A DNA stretch of 64,000 nt from Sinorhizobium terangae (GTDB taxonomy: Bacteria; Pseudomonadota; Alphaproteobacteria; Rhizobiales; Rhizobiaceae), in NCBI RefSeq assembly GCF_009601505.1, contig NZ_WITC01000113.1, forward strand, positions 1 through 64,000, given 5' to 3'. Under the pieces are notes generated by a model that was not told the DNA's origin, searched no databases, and saw only the letters and a list, made by a program, of their open reading frames with translations. Both the position numbers and the translations under genes were made by a program. Below, piece by piece: positions 1-8,805 of this stretch; the stretch's first letter is position 1, and each line of letters opens with the position of its first letter.

Positions 1-51
1 CAAAGTGCTACAGCGTCCTTTGCGCGTCTGATAAGACGCGCGGCGCTGTGG
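1..51. repeat. RIME-like palindromic intergenic repeat (left-truncated copy)
   Basis: An inverted repeat with core GCGCGTCT-gat-AAGACGCGC and outer arms CTACAGCG / CGCTGTGG. It is closely similar to copies near 3766, 28324, 37408, 44583, 58883 and 62715. It lies downstream of the stop of the FAD oxidase gene. It may be clipped by the window edge, since its second hairpin would lie to the left. Bases 52-175 show no gene. Confidence 0.75.
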
Positions 52-175
52 CGGCACGCCGGACATCGCCCCCAATCTGGATGCGCCGGTCAGGCGGTCC
101 GGCCGAAAAATTCTACCGCATCACCGGCCGGGAAGGAATCGATTTGAAGCGCGCGTCCGTCGCAACTTCGGCCAT

Positions 176-1489
176 TCACCAGCCAACAACATCCTTGAAG
201 GAATACCACCAGGAACCGATCGTCGAATATTGCGCGCGGAACATCCGCCCGCCCGGGAACGGATACCACGGCAGCTTCTCGAAGACGTCGAAACGCGCGG
301 TGTCGCCATCGATCGCCTCGGCGAGCGTGCGGCCGAAAAGGTGGGAACCGGTGACGCCATGGCCGCTATAGCCATGGGCGAAATAGGTATTGGCGCCGAT
401 GCGCCCCATCTGCGGCACGCGCGTAAAGGAAAGCGCGAAATTGCCGCTCCAGGCGTAGTCGATCTTCACGCCTTTGAGCCGCGGAAAAACCTTTTCGAGA
501 TTGGGTTTGAGCTTGGCTACGACATCCGCCGGATCCGTGCCGCCATAGACGGTGCCGCCGCCGAAAATCATGCGCTTGTCGGCCGACAGCCTGAAATAGT
601 CGAGAATATAGCGCACGTCCTCGACGCACATGTCACTCGGGATCAGCGAATGGGCGAGCTCCTCACCGAGCGGCGCCGTTGTGATCATTTGGGTCGAGAC
701 GGGCATGACCCGCGAGACGAGCTTCGGCACGGCATCGCCGAGATAGGCGTTGCCGCAGAGTACGACGATGCGGGCGTTGACCTCCCCTTCTTGCGTGTAG
801 ACCGTCGGCCGTGCTGCCTCGTGGTCGACGCGGACAACTGGCGACATCTCGTAGATCGTGCCGCCCAGGTCCTCGAAGGCACGGGCCTCGCCGAGGACGA
901 GGTTGAGCGGGTGCATGTGGCCGCCCGTCGTGTCGAGCATGCCGCCGCAATAGGCATCGGAATTGACGAGCTTTCTGAGCGCCTCGCGGTCGAGAAGCTG
1001 ATGGTCGTCCATTCCGTATTTGCGCCAGAGCGCTTGCTTGGCCTCCAGTTCCTTCATATGCGCGGCGGTATAGGCGGCATAGATGTTGCCGGGCTTCAGG
1101 TCGCAGTCGATCTGGTACTGGCTGACGAGCCGGCGGATGATCCGCCCACCCTCCTGCACCAGGCCGCCGATGAAACGGGCCGCGTCCTCGCCGTAGCGGC
1201 GCTGGATCGTCGACAGGCTGGCGTTGAGGCCGTTGACCACCTGGCCGCCATTGCGGCCCGAAGCGCCCCACCCCACCTGCGCGCCTTCGATCACAGCGAC
1301 CTTGTAGCCTTTTTCGGCGAGATGGATTGCCGTCGACAGGCCCGAATAGCCGGCGCCGACGACGCAGATGTCGGTATCGGTGCGGCCCTGAAGCCTGACC
1401 GGGGTACGGATGATGTTGCGGGAGGCGGCGTAATAGCTCGTCGGGTAACTGCCGTCGCCAGCGTAGGATTTCTTTGCGCTTGCCATCAT
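176..1489 (-). CDS. puuB: FAD-dependent amine oxidase, PuuB/OrdL family
   Basis: A 437-residue DAO-type flavoprotein. After a short N-terminus it has a dinucleotide-binding motif, VVGAGYSGLSTAIHLAEKG, at about residues 43-61, followed by GWGASGRNGGQ, typical of gamma-glutamylputrescine oxidase/OrdL. These enzymes oxidise the amino group of gamma-glutamyl-putrescine in the cytoplasm, giving an aldehyde, ammonia and H2O2. The start overlaps the stop of the upstream glutamine-synthetase-like gene by 4 bases (ATGA), so the two are translationally coupled. The exact amine substrate cannot be read from sequence; putrescine is the family default. A second ATG directly after the first is an equally possible start. 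Confidence 0.75.
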   Translation of the reverse strand: MMASAKKSYAGDGSYPTSYYAASRNIIRTPVRLQGRTDTDICVVGAGYSGLSTAIHLAEKGYKVAVIEGAQVGWGASGRNGGQVVNGLNASLSTIQRRYGEDAARFIGGLVQEGGRIIRRLVSQYQIDCDLKPGNIYAAYTAAHMKELEAKQALWRKYGMDDHQLLDREALRKLVNSDAYCGGMLDTTGGHMHPLNLVLGEARAFEDLGGTIYEMSPVVRVDHEAARPTVYTQEGEVNARIVVLCGNAYLGDAVPKLVSRVMPVSTQMITTAPLGEELAHSLIPSDMCVEDVRYILDYFRLSADKRMIFGGGTVYGGTDPADVVAKLKPNLEKVFPRLKGVKIDYAWSGNFALSFTRVPQMGRIGANTYFAHGYSGHGVTGSHLFGRTLAEAIDGDTARFDVFEKLPWYPFPGGRMFRAQYSTIGSWWYSFKDVVGW

Positions 1490-2853
1490 ACGATTTCCAG
1501 ATAGGCGCTGAACTCATAGTCCGTAACCTGCTCGGCAAAGCCGGCGATCTCCTGGCGCTTGCAGGCGATCAGCATGGAGCGAAGCACGGGATCGAAGATC
1601 TCGGCGGCAATCGGTCCGGCCTCGAAGGCATCGACCGCCTGCCCCCACTCGGCAGGAATTTTGGGCAGTTTCTCCGCGTCATAGGCTCGCCCCTCAACAG
1701 GGGCCGCTGGCTTCCACTTGTTGCGGATGCCGACGAGTGCGGCACCGAGGATCGCGGCGATGACGAGGTAGGGATTGGCGTCGGCACCGGCGACCCGATG
1801 TTCGATGCGCCGCGCTGCCGGATTGCCGCCCGGAATGCGGATGGCCGAGGTGCGGTTCTCGTATCCCCAGGAAATCGAGGTCGGTGCATGCGTGTCGGGC
1901 CTGAGCCGCCTGTAGGAGTTGAAGTGCGGCGCGAAGAGCAGCGTTGTCTCCGCCATTCCCCGCAACAGGCCGGCGACCGCATGCTTCAGCACGGACGACC
2001 CTTCGTCGCTGCCGTCGTCGAAGACATTGTTGCCCTCCTCGTCGAGCAAGCTGAAATGGATGTGCATGCCATTGCCGGATCGCGTGCCGTAGGGCTTGGC
2101 CATGAAGGTTGCGGCGAGCCCGTGCTTGCGGGCGACGCCCTTGACGATACGCTTGAAGAAGATCGCGTCGTCCGCCGCCTTCAGCGGATCGTCGGTGTGC
2201 AGCAGGTTGATCTCGAACTGGCCGATACCGTTCTCGGCGATCGCCGCATCCGCCGGCACGTTCTGCCGCGCGCATTCCTTGTAAACGTCGGAGAAGAACT
2301 CGCCGAAATCATCAAGCTCGTCGATCGACAGGATCGCATCGGAATCGAGCCGCTTGCCGGTATAGGGCGAGATCGGCGGCACCGCGCTGTCGGGCTCCGG
2401 GTCGATCAGGTAGAATTCCATCTCGGTGGCGACGACGGGACGCAAGCCGAGTTCGCGGTATTCCCTGACGATTGCCGCAAGTGCCTGACGCGGGTCGGCG
2501 AGAAACGGCTTGCCGTCCTCGACGAAGAGCCAGAGCGGCACCAGGGCGCTCGGCCGGGACGTCCAGTTGACCGGCAACGCCCCTCGCCCGGTGACACCGC
2601 ATATGCCGTCGCGGTCGCCGGTCGCGAAAACCTGTTCGCTGCCGATGATGTCCTCTCCCCAGACATCGACGCCAACGATGGAGAGCGGCATGCGGATGCC
2701 GCCGCCGAGGACCTTGGAGGCCTGTTCGACCGGGACACGCTTGCCGCGCATGATGCCGTTCAGGTCACAGATGACCGCCTGGATGCTTTCGATCGGGCCG
2801 TTCTGTTCCAGCCAGAGCTTGAATGCGCTTGGATCTTCCGCCTCTAGAGACAT
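1486..2853 (-). CDS. puuA: Glutamine-synthetase-family ligase, PuuA-like (gamma-glutamyl-amine synthetase)
   Basis: A 455-residue member of the glutamine synthetase family. It starts with a beta-grasp-like N-domain (AVICDLNGIMRGKRVP) and carries GS catalytic motifs such as NGMHIHFSL and the NRTSAIRIPGG loop. Coupling to an OrdL/PuuB-type oxidase argues that it glutamylates an amine (putrescine, or another monoamine as in isopropylamine or ethylamine use) and does not make glutamine. It is first in a two-gene operon and is transcribed divergently from a GntR regulator. The region before the ATG has no strong ribosome site. A housekeeping GS role is unlikely given the context. Confidence 0.75.
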   Translation of the reverse strand: MSLEAEDPSAFKLWLEQNGPIESIQAVICDLNGIMRGKRVPVEQASKVLGGGIRMPLSIVGVDVWGEDIIGSEQVFATGDRDGICGVTGRGALPVNWTSRPSALVPLWLFVEDGKPFLADPRQALAAIVREYRELGLRPVVATEMEFYLIDPEPDSAVPPISPYTGKRLDSDAILSIDELDDFGEFFSDVYKECARQNVPADAAIAENGIGQFEINLLHTDDPLKAADDAIFFKRIVKGVARKHGLAATFMAKPYGTRSGNGMHIHFSLLDEEGNNVFDDGSDEGSSVLKHAVAGLLRGMAETTLLFAPHFNSYRRLRPDTHAPTSISWGYENRTSAIRIPGGNPAARRIEHRVAGADANPYLVIAAILGAALVGIRNKWKPAAPVEGRAYDAEKLPKIPAEWGQAVDAFEAGPIAAEIFDPVLRSMLIACKRQEIAGFAEQVTDYEFSAYLEIV

Positions 2854-2869
2854 ATCTCAATTCTTGTTT

Positions 2870-2879
2870 TGTGATCACA
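2870..2879. promoter_or_regulatory. Palindrome TGTGATCACA, candidate GntR operator
   Basis: A perfect 10-base palindrome embedded in a T-rich/A-rich flank, 17 bases upstream of the puuA-like start. It lies in the gap between that gene and the divergent GntR regulator. Its shape (T-x-GT-N4-AC-x-A) fits FadR/FCD-type GntR operators. The assignment rests on position and symmetry only. Confidence 0.45.
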
Positions 2880-2971
2880 TTTTTAGAAAATTGACATAGT
2901 TCACGATTTGAAGTCAAGCTTGACCGGTGCTATCAGCCGCGCGAACCGACGTGGCAGGAGGAATCGCAATC

Positions 2972-3664
2972 TTGAAAGCCCTTGTTTTGCCGGCGTTGGA
3001 ACGGCCGGAAGGCATGACCACGCACGATTACGCCTTTGCGCGCCTCAGGCAGGCAATCATGGTCGGCGCTTTCCGTCCGGGAACATCGGTTACGATCCGT
3101 GGACTGGCCGAAGCGTTGGAGAGCAGCCCGACGCCGGTGCGCGAAGCGCTGCGACAGCTGACCTCGATCGGCGCCCTGCACTTCCTCGAAAACCGGCGCA
3201 TCGTCGTGCCGCGTATCACGCCGGCACGGTTCGAGGAGCTGATTTCGCTACGGATCGTGCTTGAAAGCCACGCCGCGCGCAGGGCTGTCGCCCACCTTTC
3301 AGACCGGCAGATTGACCGTATCGTCGCGACCGACGACGCCATCGAGGCCGCGATCCTCGCTGGCCAGAAGGCGGCGGCGCTGATCGCCAACCAGCAATTC
3401 CACCGGCAGATCTACATGGCCAATCCCGACCAGATCGCCATGCCGCTGATCGAAAGCGTGTGGCTGCAGCTCGGACCCATTCTCGGCATCGCCATGGAAC
3501 ATGTCGCCGAACTCTACGTCGTCGATCGTCATCGCGAGGCAATCGATGCGTTGAGGCGCCGCGACGAGGACGCCGTCGCCGAGGCCATTGCCGCCGATAT
3601 CCGCGAGGGGATCGGCGGCTTTGACCAGCAGGCGATCGCCAAGCTGCTCGCGCTTGCCGCCTAG
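2972..3664 (+). CDS. GntR-family transcriptional regulator (FCD type)
   Basis: The N-terminal winged helix (YAFARLRQAIMVGAFRPG, then ALESSPTPVREALRQL as the recognition region) is followed by an all-helical FCD ligand domain with the metal-ligand-like histidines expected (FHRQIYMAN; HREAIDALRRRD). An upstream GTG at 2927 is in frame, but AGGAGG at 2956-2961 sits 10 bases before an in-frame TTG at 2972. I therefore chose the TTG start, giving 230 residues. An ATG at 3014 is the shortest option. It is divergent from the puuA/puuB-like operon and is probably its repressor, responding to the amine or its gamma-glutamyl derivative. Confidence 0.85.
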   Translation: MKALVLPALERPEGMTTHDYAFARLRQAIMVGAFRPGTSVTIRGLAEALESSPTPVREALRQLTSIGALHFLENRRIVVPRITPARFEELISLRIVLESHAARRAVAHLSDRQIDRIVATDDAIEAAILAGQKAAALIANQQFHRQIYMANPDQIAMPLIESVWLQLGPILGIAMEHVAELYVVDRHREAIDALRRRDEDAVAEAIAADIREGIGGFDQQAIAKLLALAA

Positions 3665-3711
3665 GGAATTGTAGTCAGGCGGATCACCTGACGTCACACG
3701 GGTCCCCCTCT

Positions 3712-3816
3712 AGAGCATCCCGCTTTCAAGTAGAATCACTGAAAGCGAATAAGATGCTCTGGAATCAAAGTGCTAGAGCGTCCTTTGGGCGTTCATTTGA
3801 ACGCACGGCGCTCTAG
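3712..3816. repeat. Two adjacent palindromic repeats at a gene junction
   Basis: First unit: AGAGCATC (3712-3719) pairs with GATGCTCT (3753-3760) and encloses CGCTTTCA / TGAAAGCG. Second unit (3766-3816): CTAGAGCG...CGCTCTAG with a degenerate core, a divergent RIME-type copy. Both lie between the ends of the convergent GntR and HD-domain genes, where hairpins could end transcription from either side. Nearby, GTCAGG/CCTGAC (3674-3692) is a weaker hairpin. Confidence 0.7.
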
Positions 3817-3839
3817 TGACTCCCAATGGGAGTGCAAGA

Positions 3840-4441
3840 TCAGGCAACAGAAATTGGTGCGCCGGAACGAAGGATCCTTGAATGCGAGGACGTCATCTTG
3901 AACGTGCCGAAGGTGCTTTGCGGTCGGTGCTTCATGCCCTCGTAGAAGGCATCGATGATCCCGTTTTTGAAGTCGGCGCCTCGAGGATAGGCGGATACCA
4001 CGGATTGTCGCTCGCTTTCGCTGAAACCGTCAAAGCCGCGCCCGACGACATCCATTCCAGCCCCGGATTGGACGAGAAATATCTCCGGGTGCATGTGCTC
4101 GGGGATCCCGGGAGTCGTGTGAAGTGCAATTGCATTCCAGACATCGGATTCGGAAATGCCGTGTGCCTGCAGGAAGTCACGAGCGGCGGTGGCGCCGTCC
4201 ACTTCGAAGCGAAGCTGACTTTCACGATATGCGGTCGTCAACCCGATGTCGTGAAACATCGCGGCCACGTAGAGCAGTTCGGGATCGAACCAGAGGTCCT
4301 TCTTTTCCCGGCCAAGGCGCCCCAGAAGAAGACGCGGGTCGAGTGGAGGAACAAGAGTTCGCTCTCGGTATCGCGCACGAATTCCGTAGCCTCGCGCGCC
4401 AGCCTGCTGTCGGGGATTTCCACTCCAGAAATCTTGCTCAT
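3840..4441 (-). pseudogene. HD-domain hydrolase, frameshifted paralogue of the next gene
   Basis: Two frames together match the intact neighbour at 4546-5187 along its whole length. The N-terminal part (MSKISGVEIPDSRLAREATE..FFWGALAGKRR) reads from 4441 to about 4299. The rest (DLWFDPELLYVAAMFHDIGL..ALHTTPGIPEHM) continues one frame over to 3840. Aligning GALAGKRR-DLWFD with AALTGERR-GLDYD puts a missing single G near 4298. The HD motif and third histidine are still encoded downstream. As sequenced, the product would stop after 67 residues. It could be a young pseudogene or a base-call error. Confidence 0.75.
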
Positions 4442-4545
4442 GACGATGCGCCCTTCGGTGCAGCTTGATCATTCAGATGCCGGGCGCTTCGATGTCATAG
4501 GGAATGCGCCCGGCAGACAGGAAGAAGAAGGCGATCAACGCGCAA

Positions 4546-5187
4546 TCAAGCCGGCCATGCGGAGCCGAGAATGATCGAGCAGAAGTTGATACGCTTGAAA
4601 TTCGGGTCCTTCAGTGCCAGCACGTCAGCCTTGACGTTTCCAAAGGTCGTCTCCGGCTTCTTTTTGATGCCTTCAGCGAAGTGGTCGATGATGTTCTCTT
4701 TGAAATTCGCCTCACGTGGATGGCAGGCGCAAACTTCATGCCGATGTTCGTGCGAGAAAGCATGATAGTTGATCCCAAGGACATCCATTTCGACACCGGC
4801 GGTGACTAGCGCGATCGTCGGACGCATGTGCTCGGGTATGCCGGGGGTGGTGTGAAGCGCGATGGCGGTCCAGACGTCCTCGATATCGCGTTCGGCAACG
4901 CCGTAGCTCTTCATGAAATCCCGAGCCGCATTCGCGCCGTCGACCTCGAAGCGCAAATTCGGGCTGGAGTAGCGTTCCGTCAGCCCCATGTCGTGAAACA
5001 TGGCGCCGAGGTAGAGCAGCTCGGCGTCGTAGTCGAGGCCCCGACGCTCGCCGGTTAGCGCGGCCCAAAAGAACACCCGGCGACTATGGTTGTAGAGAAG
5101 GTCGTCCTCTGTGTCGCGGACGAGTTGGGTGGCAGCACGAGCAATCGCGCTGTCGGGAACACGGACACCGGCAACAATCTCCGTCAT
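4546..5187 (-). CDS. HD-domain metal-dependent hydrolase (cyanamide-hydratase-like)
   Basis: A 213-residue single-domain protein with the HD-superfamily metal ligands in order: a histidine in NHSRRVFFW near residue 34, the HD doublet in AMFHDMGL near residue 67, and a histidine in AIALHTTPG. The layout resembles the small HD proteins related to fungal cyanamide hydratase. These hydrolyse or hydrate small nitrogen compounds, but most bacterial members have no proven substrate. GAGAGG precedes the ATG by 8 bases. It is a tandem duplicate of the frameshifted gene just downstream and is divergent from a GlxA-type regulator that probably controls it. The specific reaction is unknown. Confidence 0.7.
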   Translation of the reverse strand: MTEIVAGVRVPDSAIARAATQLVRDTEDDLLYNHSRRVFFWAALTGERRGLDYDAELLYLGAMFHDMGLTERYSSPNLRFEVDGANAARDFMKSYGVAERDIEDVWTAIALHTTPGIPEHMRPTIALVTAGVEMDVLGINYHAFSHEHRHEVCACHPREANFKENIIDHFAEGIKKKPETTFGNVKADVLALKDPNFKRINFCSIILGSAWPA

Positions 5188-5397
5188 CGCTTACACCTCT
5201 CAAGACAGAGCTCCGCCGTGGCGTGAACCGACACGCAAGATGAGCTCTCGTTGCAATTATTCGGATCGAGCCATAAGTATTTTGGCCTCAGCCGATCCTC
5301 ACCGGTTGTAACCGCCCGAGGGTCGAGGCCGCAACTCGACGCACTCGGCGGATCAGGACAAGCACACGCCGAATCTCGCCAGCACGATCGCGCAAAC

Positions 5398-6372
5398 ATG
5401 GTCGTTACAAAGGTTGCAATCGTTATTCACGAAGGCGTCCAGGCTCTCGACGTCGCCGGCCCGATCGACGTGTTCGCCGAGGCTAACGCCTATATCGCGC
5501 CGGAAAATCGCTATGAGACGGTTGTGGTTGCGGCTGATCGCAATCCGCTGCGGGCGTCGAACAACATGTTGATGATGGCCGATCTGGCATTCGAGGACGC
5601 GTCGGGTGGTTTTGAGATCCTGCTCGTCGCCGGCGGCCCGGCCCTGGTCCATGGAGAGCCCGATCAACGCCTGATCGGATGGTTGGCATTGGCTCCATCT
5701 CGCGCCAGCACCTACGGGTCGATCTGTACCGGAGCCTTTGCCTTGGGGCATGCCGGATTGCTCGATGGGCGGCGCGTTACCACGCATTGGCAAAATGCCG
5801 GGAAGCTCGCGGCCACGTTTCCTGCCGCACAGGTTGATCCCGATGCCATCTATATGCGCGACGGCCGCCTTGTCACATCGGCCGGTGTGACGGCAGGAAT
5901 CGACCTGGCGCTGGCGCTGGTCGGGGAACGGCACGGAGCGGAGATTGCCCTGCTCGTTGCCAAGCGACTGGTCGTCGTTGCTCAACGTCAGGGGGGACAA
6001 TCCCAGTTCAGTCCCTATCTCACCGCGCCGAATGATCCGGCCTCGCCGGCGGCAAGAATCCAGGACCATGTGATGGCGAATATCCGGGACCGCCACACGC
6101 TCGCCTCTCTTGCCGCCCAGGTCGGAATGAGCGCACGCAACTTCGCCCGGCATTTTGTGCAGGCAACCGGGATGACGCCTCATGAGTTCGTCGAGCGCGC
6201 CCGCATCGACGCAGCCCGCAATCTCCTCGAAGGGAGCGACCGCCAATTGAAGACCATAGCGTATGACTGCGGTTTCGGGAGCACCGACAGGATGCGGATT
6301 GTCTTCAGTGAGCGCCTCGGCGTGACCCCGGCTCAGTATCGTTCGAGCTTCCGACGCTCAGAAGCCACCTGA
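5398..6372 (+). CDS. GlxA-family transcriptional regulator (DJ-1/PfpI + AraC HTH)
   Basis: The N-terminal half is a DJ-1/PfpI-like amidotransferase fold (VAIVIHEGVQALDVAGPIDVFAEA, then SICTGAFALGHAGLLDGRRVTTHW with the nucleophile-elbow cysteine). The C-terminal half has two AraC-type helix-turn-helix motifs (TLASLAAQVGMSARNFARHF and LKTIAYDCGFGSTDRMRIVF). The frame is open from a TTG at 5251, but domain homology begins at the ATG at 5398, giving 324 residues. It lies divergent to the HD hydrolase genes and is likely to activate them. The ligand is not predictable. Confidence 0.85.
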   Translation: MVVTKVAIVIHEGVQALDVAGPIDVFAEANAYIAPENRYETVVVAADRNPLRASNNMLMMADLAFEDASGGFEILLVAGGPALVHGEPDQRLIGWLALAPSRASTYGSICTGAFALGHAGLLDGRRVTTHWQNAGKLAATFPAAQVDPDAIYMRDGRLVTSAGVTAGIDLALALVGERHGAEIALLVAKRLVVVAQRQGGQSQFSPYLTAPNDPASPAARIQDHVMANIRDRHTLASLAAQVGMSARNFARHFVQATGMTPHEFVERARIDAARNLLEGSDRQLKTIAYDCGFGSTDRMRIVFSERLGVTPAQYRSSFRRSEAT

Positions 6373-6444
6373 GCGCCGCCGGTCTTTTCAGACGGTGCAC
6401 GTAGCCGCTGTCCAACACCGCGGCACACGTCTGGACGATATGCA

Positions 6445-6687
6445 TCAATACTTCCTGCTCTTCCGCGGCGGCTGCCTGTCGCCGGCGGCATTGCTTTCCG
6501 CCGCAGCAAGGGCAGCCGCGCGATCGCGGCCGGTGATCCAGAAGAAGAGGTAACCCGGCCAGGGTTTGCGCTGGACGCCGGTGTAATATTCGCCCTTCCC
6601 TGTCCGCATCTGCGCATTCGCCTCGTGCACCAGCGGACCGGAAGCGATCGCGGCTACGGCAAGGCCAATGCAGGCAAAATATCTCAT
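6445..6687 (-). CDS. Small secreted protein of unknown function
   Basis: An 80-residue product starting at 6687, chosen because GAGGAG sits about 8 bases upstream (the frame is open further, to 6801). Residues 1-25 form a classic signal peptide (MRYFACIGLAVAAIASGPL, cleavage likely after EANA). The mature part has PWPGYLFFWITGRDRAAAL and a basic, disordered tail. No domain is recognised. It lies between the GlxA regulator and the next GntR regulator, facing the former. It is probably periplasmic. Confidence 0.55.
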   Translation of the reverse strand: MRYFACIGLAVAAIASGPLVHEANAQMRTGKGEYYTGVQRKPWPGYLFFWITGRDRAAALAAAESNAAGDRQPPRKSRKY

Positions 6688-6847
6688 CTGACAGCTCCTC
6701 GAACCATATCGCGCCGGTTCAGACGAGCCGTCAAGCCCGTGTGCGCCAAGGCGCCACGCCGTTCCGCCCCGATCTGTTGGCATGCCGCGCGGCACGCACA
6801 TTGCGGCTTGACCGCGCCTGACATGAGCCGCATATTGCTCGGATGTC

Positions 6848-6863
6848 AGACCAATTCTGGTCT
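6848..6863. promoter_or_regulatory. Inverted repeat AGACCA-N4-TGGTCT, candidate GntR autoregulatory operator
   Basis: Perfect 6-base arms with a 4-base spacer, 12 bases before the chosen ATG of the FadR-type regulator. TGGTCT/AGACCA half-sites are typical of the FadR branch (PdhR/LldR-like sites contain TGGT...ACCA). An in-frame ATG at 6843 would make the operator coding, which is a reason to prefer the downstream start. Confidence 0.5.
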
Positions 6864-6875
6864 CGGAGAGCCCGC

Positions 6876-7592
6876 ATGCCGCAGCAGGACAAAGCGATGC
6901 TCCTGCCCCTGCCCCCCGTCGACCGGGTGCAGCAGGTGATCTCCGCGCTTGCCGACTACATTCAACGCTCGGGCCTGAAGCCGGGCGATCGGCTACCGGC
7001 CGAGCGTGAGTTGATGGCGGCGCTCGCCGTCGGGCGCTCCACGGTCCGTGAGGTTCTCAGCCATTTCCAGGCACTCGGCGTCGTCGAGGCGCGAAAAGGC
7101 AGCGGCACCTACCTGCTGCGCGCCATTTCCGGCGCGACGATTCACATGCCGCTGGCGCTCGACACAGAGCACCTGCGCGACGCACTGCTGCAGACGCTCG
7201 AAGTCCGGCGCGGCATCGAAGTCGAGGCCGGCATGGTAGCCGCGCGCCGCCGCACGGATGCGGATCTCATCAACATCGAGACAAAGCTTGACGAGATGGA
7301 GCGCGTGCATCTCGCCAAGGGCACGTCCGGTCCGGAAGACCTGGCCTTCCATCTCGCGATCTACGACGCCACCCACAACCCGCTCTTCCGCCAGCTTCTC
7401 GAGCAGATGCGCGAGGCCTTCGAGCGCTTCTGGGAGAAGCCCTTCGACCGGCCGGATTTTGCGCGGCGCTCCTTTCCGTTCCACCGTATGCTCTTCAACG
7501 CGATCGCGGCGCAGGACTCCGACGCAGCGCGCCTGGAAACACTGAAAATCCTCGCCATCGTCGAGGAAGACATCAAGGAAATGTCTAAATGA
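6876..7592 (+). CDS. FadR-type GntR transcriptional regulator
   Basis: A winged helix at the N-terminus (VQQVISALADYIQRSGLKPG, LPAERELMAALAVGRSTVREVL) is followed by a KGSGTYLL wing and an FCD ligand domain with histidines in FHLAIYDATHN and FPFHRMLFNAI. ATG 6876 is chosen because GGAG lies 7 bases before it and a palindromic operator candidate lies before that; an ATG at 6843 is also in frame. The stop overlaps the start of the PLP enzyme gene by 4 bases (ATGA), so regulator and enzyme are one transcript. It probably represses this PLP enzyme/ABC operon. Confidence 0.85.
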   Translation: MPQQDKAMLLPLPPVDRVQQVISALADYIQRSGLKPGDRLPAERELMAALAVGRSTVREVLSHFQALGVVEARKGSGTYLLRAISGATIHMPLALDTEHLRDALLQTLEVRRGIEVEAGMVAARRRTDADLINIETKLDEMERVHLAKGTSGPEDLAFHLAIYDATHNPLFRQLLEQMREAFERFWEKPFDRPDFARRSFPFHRMLFNAIAAQDSDAARLETLKILAIVEEDIKEMSK

Positions 7593-8755
7593 ACAACGGC
7601 TTCGATCCGTTCGACGCAGCGTCCCTCATCGTCGCACATGACGAAGGCAATGCCTTCGACGCCGTCGTGCCGCCGATCGTCCAGACGTCGCTTTTCACCT
7701 TCAAGGACTATGACGAAATGGTCGCCTCCTACCGGGGCGAGCGGGTTCGGCCGATCTACACCCGGGGCCTCAACCCGACCGTCAGGATGTTCGAGGAGAT
7801 GCTGGCGAAGCTCGAGGGGGCCGAGGACGCCCTCGGATTCGCGAGCGGCATGTCGGCGATCTCGTCGACCGTTCTTTCCTTCGTCGAGCCGGGCGATCGC
7901 ATCGTCGCGGTCAAGCATGTCTATCCCGACGCCTTCCGCCTGTTCGGCACGCACCTGAAGCGCATGCGCGTCGAAGTGACCTATGTCGACGGACGCGACG
8001 AGGAGGCGGTGGCAAAGGCGCTGCCCGGCGCCAAACTCTTCTACATGGAAAGCCCTACGAGCTGGGTGATGGACACCCACGACATTGCCGCCCTTGCGGC
8101 GCTCGCCAAAGCCGAGGGCATTGTCACCGCCATCGACAACAGCTGGGCAAGCCCGGTTTTCCAGCAGCCGATTTCGCTCGGCGTCGATCTCGTCATCCAC
8201 TCGGCTTCGAAATATCTCGGCGGCCACAGCGATGTCGTCGCCGGCGTCGTTGCCGGCTCGAAGGATTTGATCGGCCGCATCCGCTCCGAAGCCTATCCCT
8301 ACCTCGGCGGCAAGCTTTCACCGTTCGATGCCTGGCTCCTGATCCGCGGGCTGCGCACGCTGCCGATCCGGATGAAGGCGCACGAACGCTCGGCTCTCGC
8401 CGTCGCTCAGCGCCTGCAGAGCCACCCGCTGGTCGAAACGGTTTGCCATCCCGGCCTCGGCAATCACCTGCCGCCGGGTCTTTCCGGCACGTCCGGCCTG
8501 TTCTCGTTCATCTTCCGCGAGGGCGTCGATGTGCGCCGTTTCGCCGATCACCTCGAACTCTTCAAGCTCGGCGTTTCCTGGGGCGGCCACGAAAGCCTTA
8601 TCGTGCCGGGCGAAGTCGTTCTGGCGCAGAAAGCCCAGCCCAATTCCGCGGCCGCCTTCGGCATTTCTCCGCGGTCGGTACGGCTCCATGTCGGCCTGGA
8701 GGGAACGGAGGCCCTCTGGAGCGATCTCGAAGCGGCGATCGCCGCCGCTTCATGA
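7589..8755 (+). CDS. Cys/Met-metabolism PLP enzyme (cystathionine beta/gamma-lyase family)
   Basis: A 388-residue fold-type I PLP enzyme of the trans-sulfuration family. It carries the phosphate-anchoring YTRGLNPTVRMFE segment, FASGMSAISS and the PLP-lysine motif HSASKYLGGHSDVVAG. Family members cleave C-S or C-gamma bonds (cystathionine beta-lyase, methionine gamma-lyase) or make them. It overlaps the preceding regulator by 4 bases and is followed after 50 bases by an ABC importer of the carbohydrate type. This suggests catabolism of an imported sulfur or amino compound, not biosynthesis. The exact reaction is open. Confidence 0.8.
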   Translation: MNNGFDPFDAASLIVAHDEGNAFDAVVPPIVQTSLFTFKDYDEMVASYRGERVRPIYTRGLNPTVRMFEEMLAKLEGAEDALGFASGMSAISSTVLSFVEPGDRIVAVKHVYPDAFRLFGTHLKRMRVEVTYVDGRDEEAVAKALPGAKLFYMESPTSWVMDTHDIAALAALAKAEGIVTAIDNSWASPVFQQPISLGVDLVIHSASKYLGGHSDVVAGVVAGSKDLIGRIRSEAYPYLGGKLSPFDAWLLIRGLRTLPIRMKAHERSALAVAQRLQSHPLVETVCHPGLGNHLPPGLSGTSGLFSFIFREGVDVRRFADHLELFKLGVSWGGHESLIVPGEVVLAQKAQPNSAAAFGISPRSVRLHVGLEGTEALWSDLEAAIAAAS

Positions 8756-8805
8756 AGGCTGACGACACAGCAGCACCCGAACACCTAAGAAAAGGGGAAC
8801 TGAAA

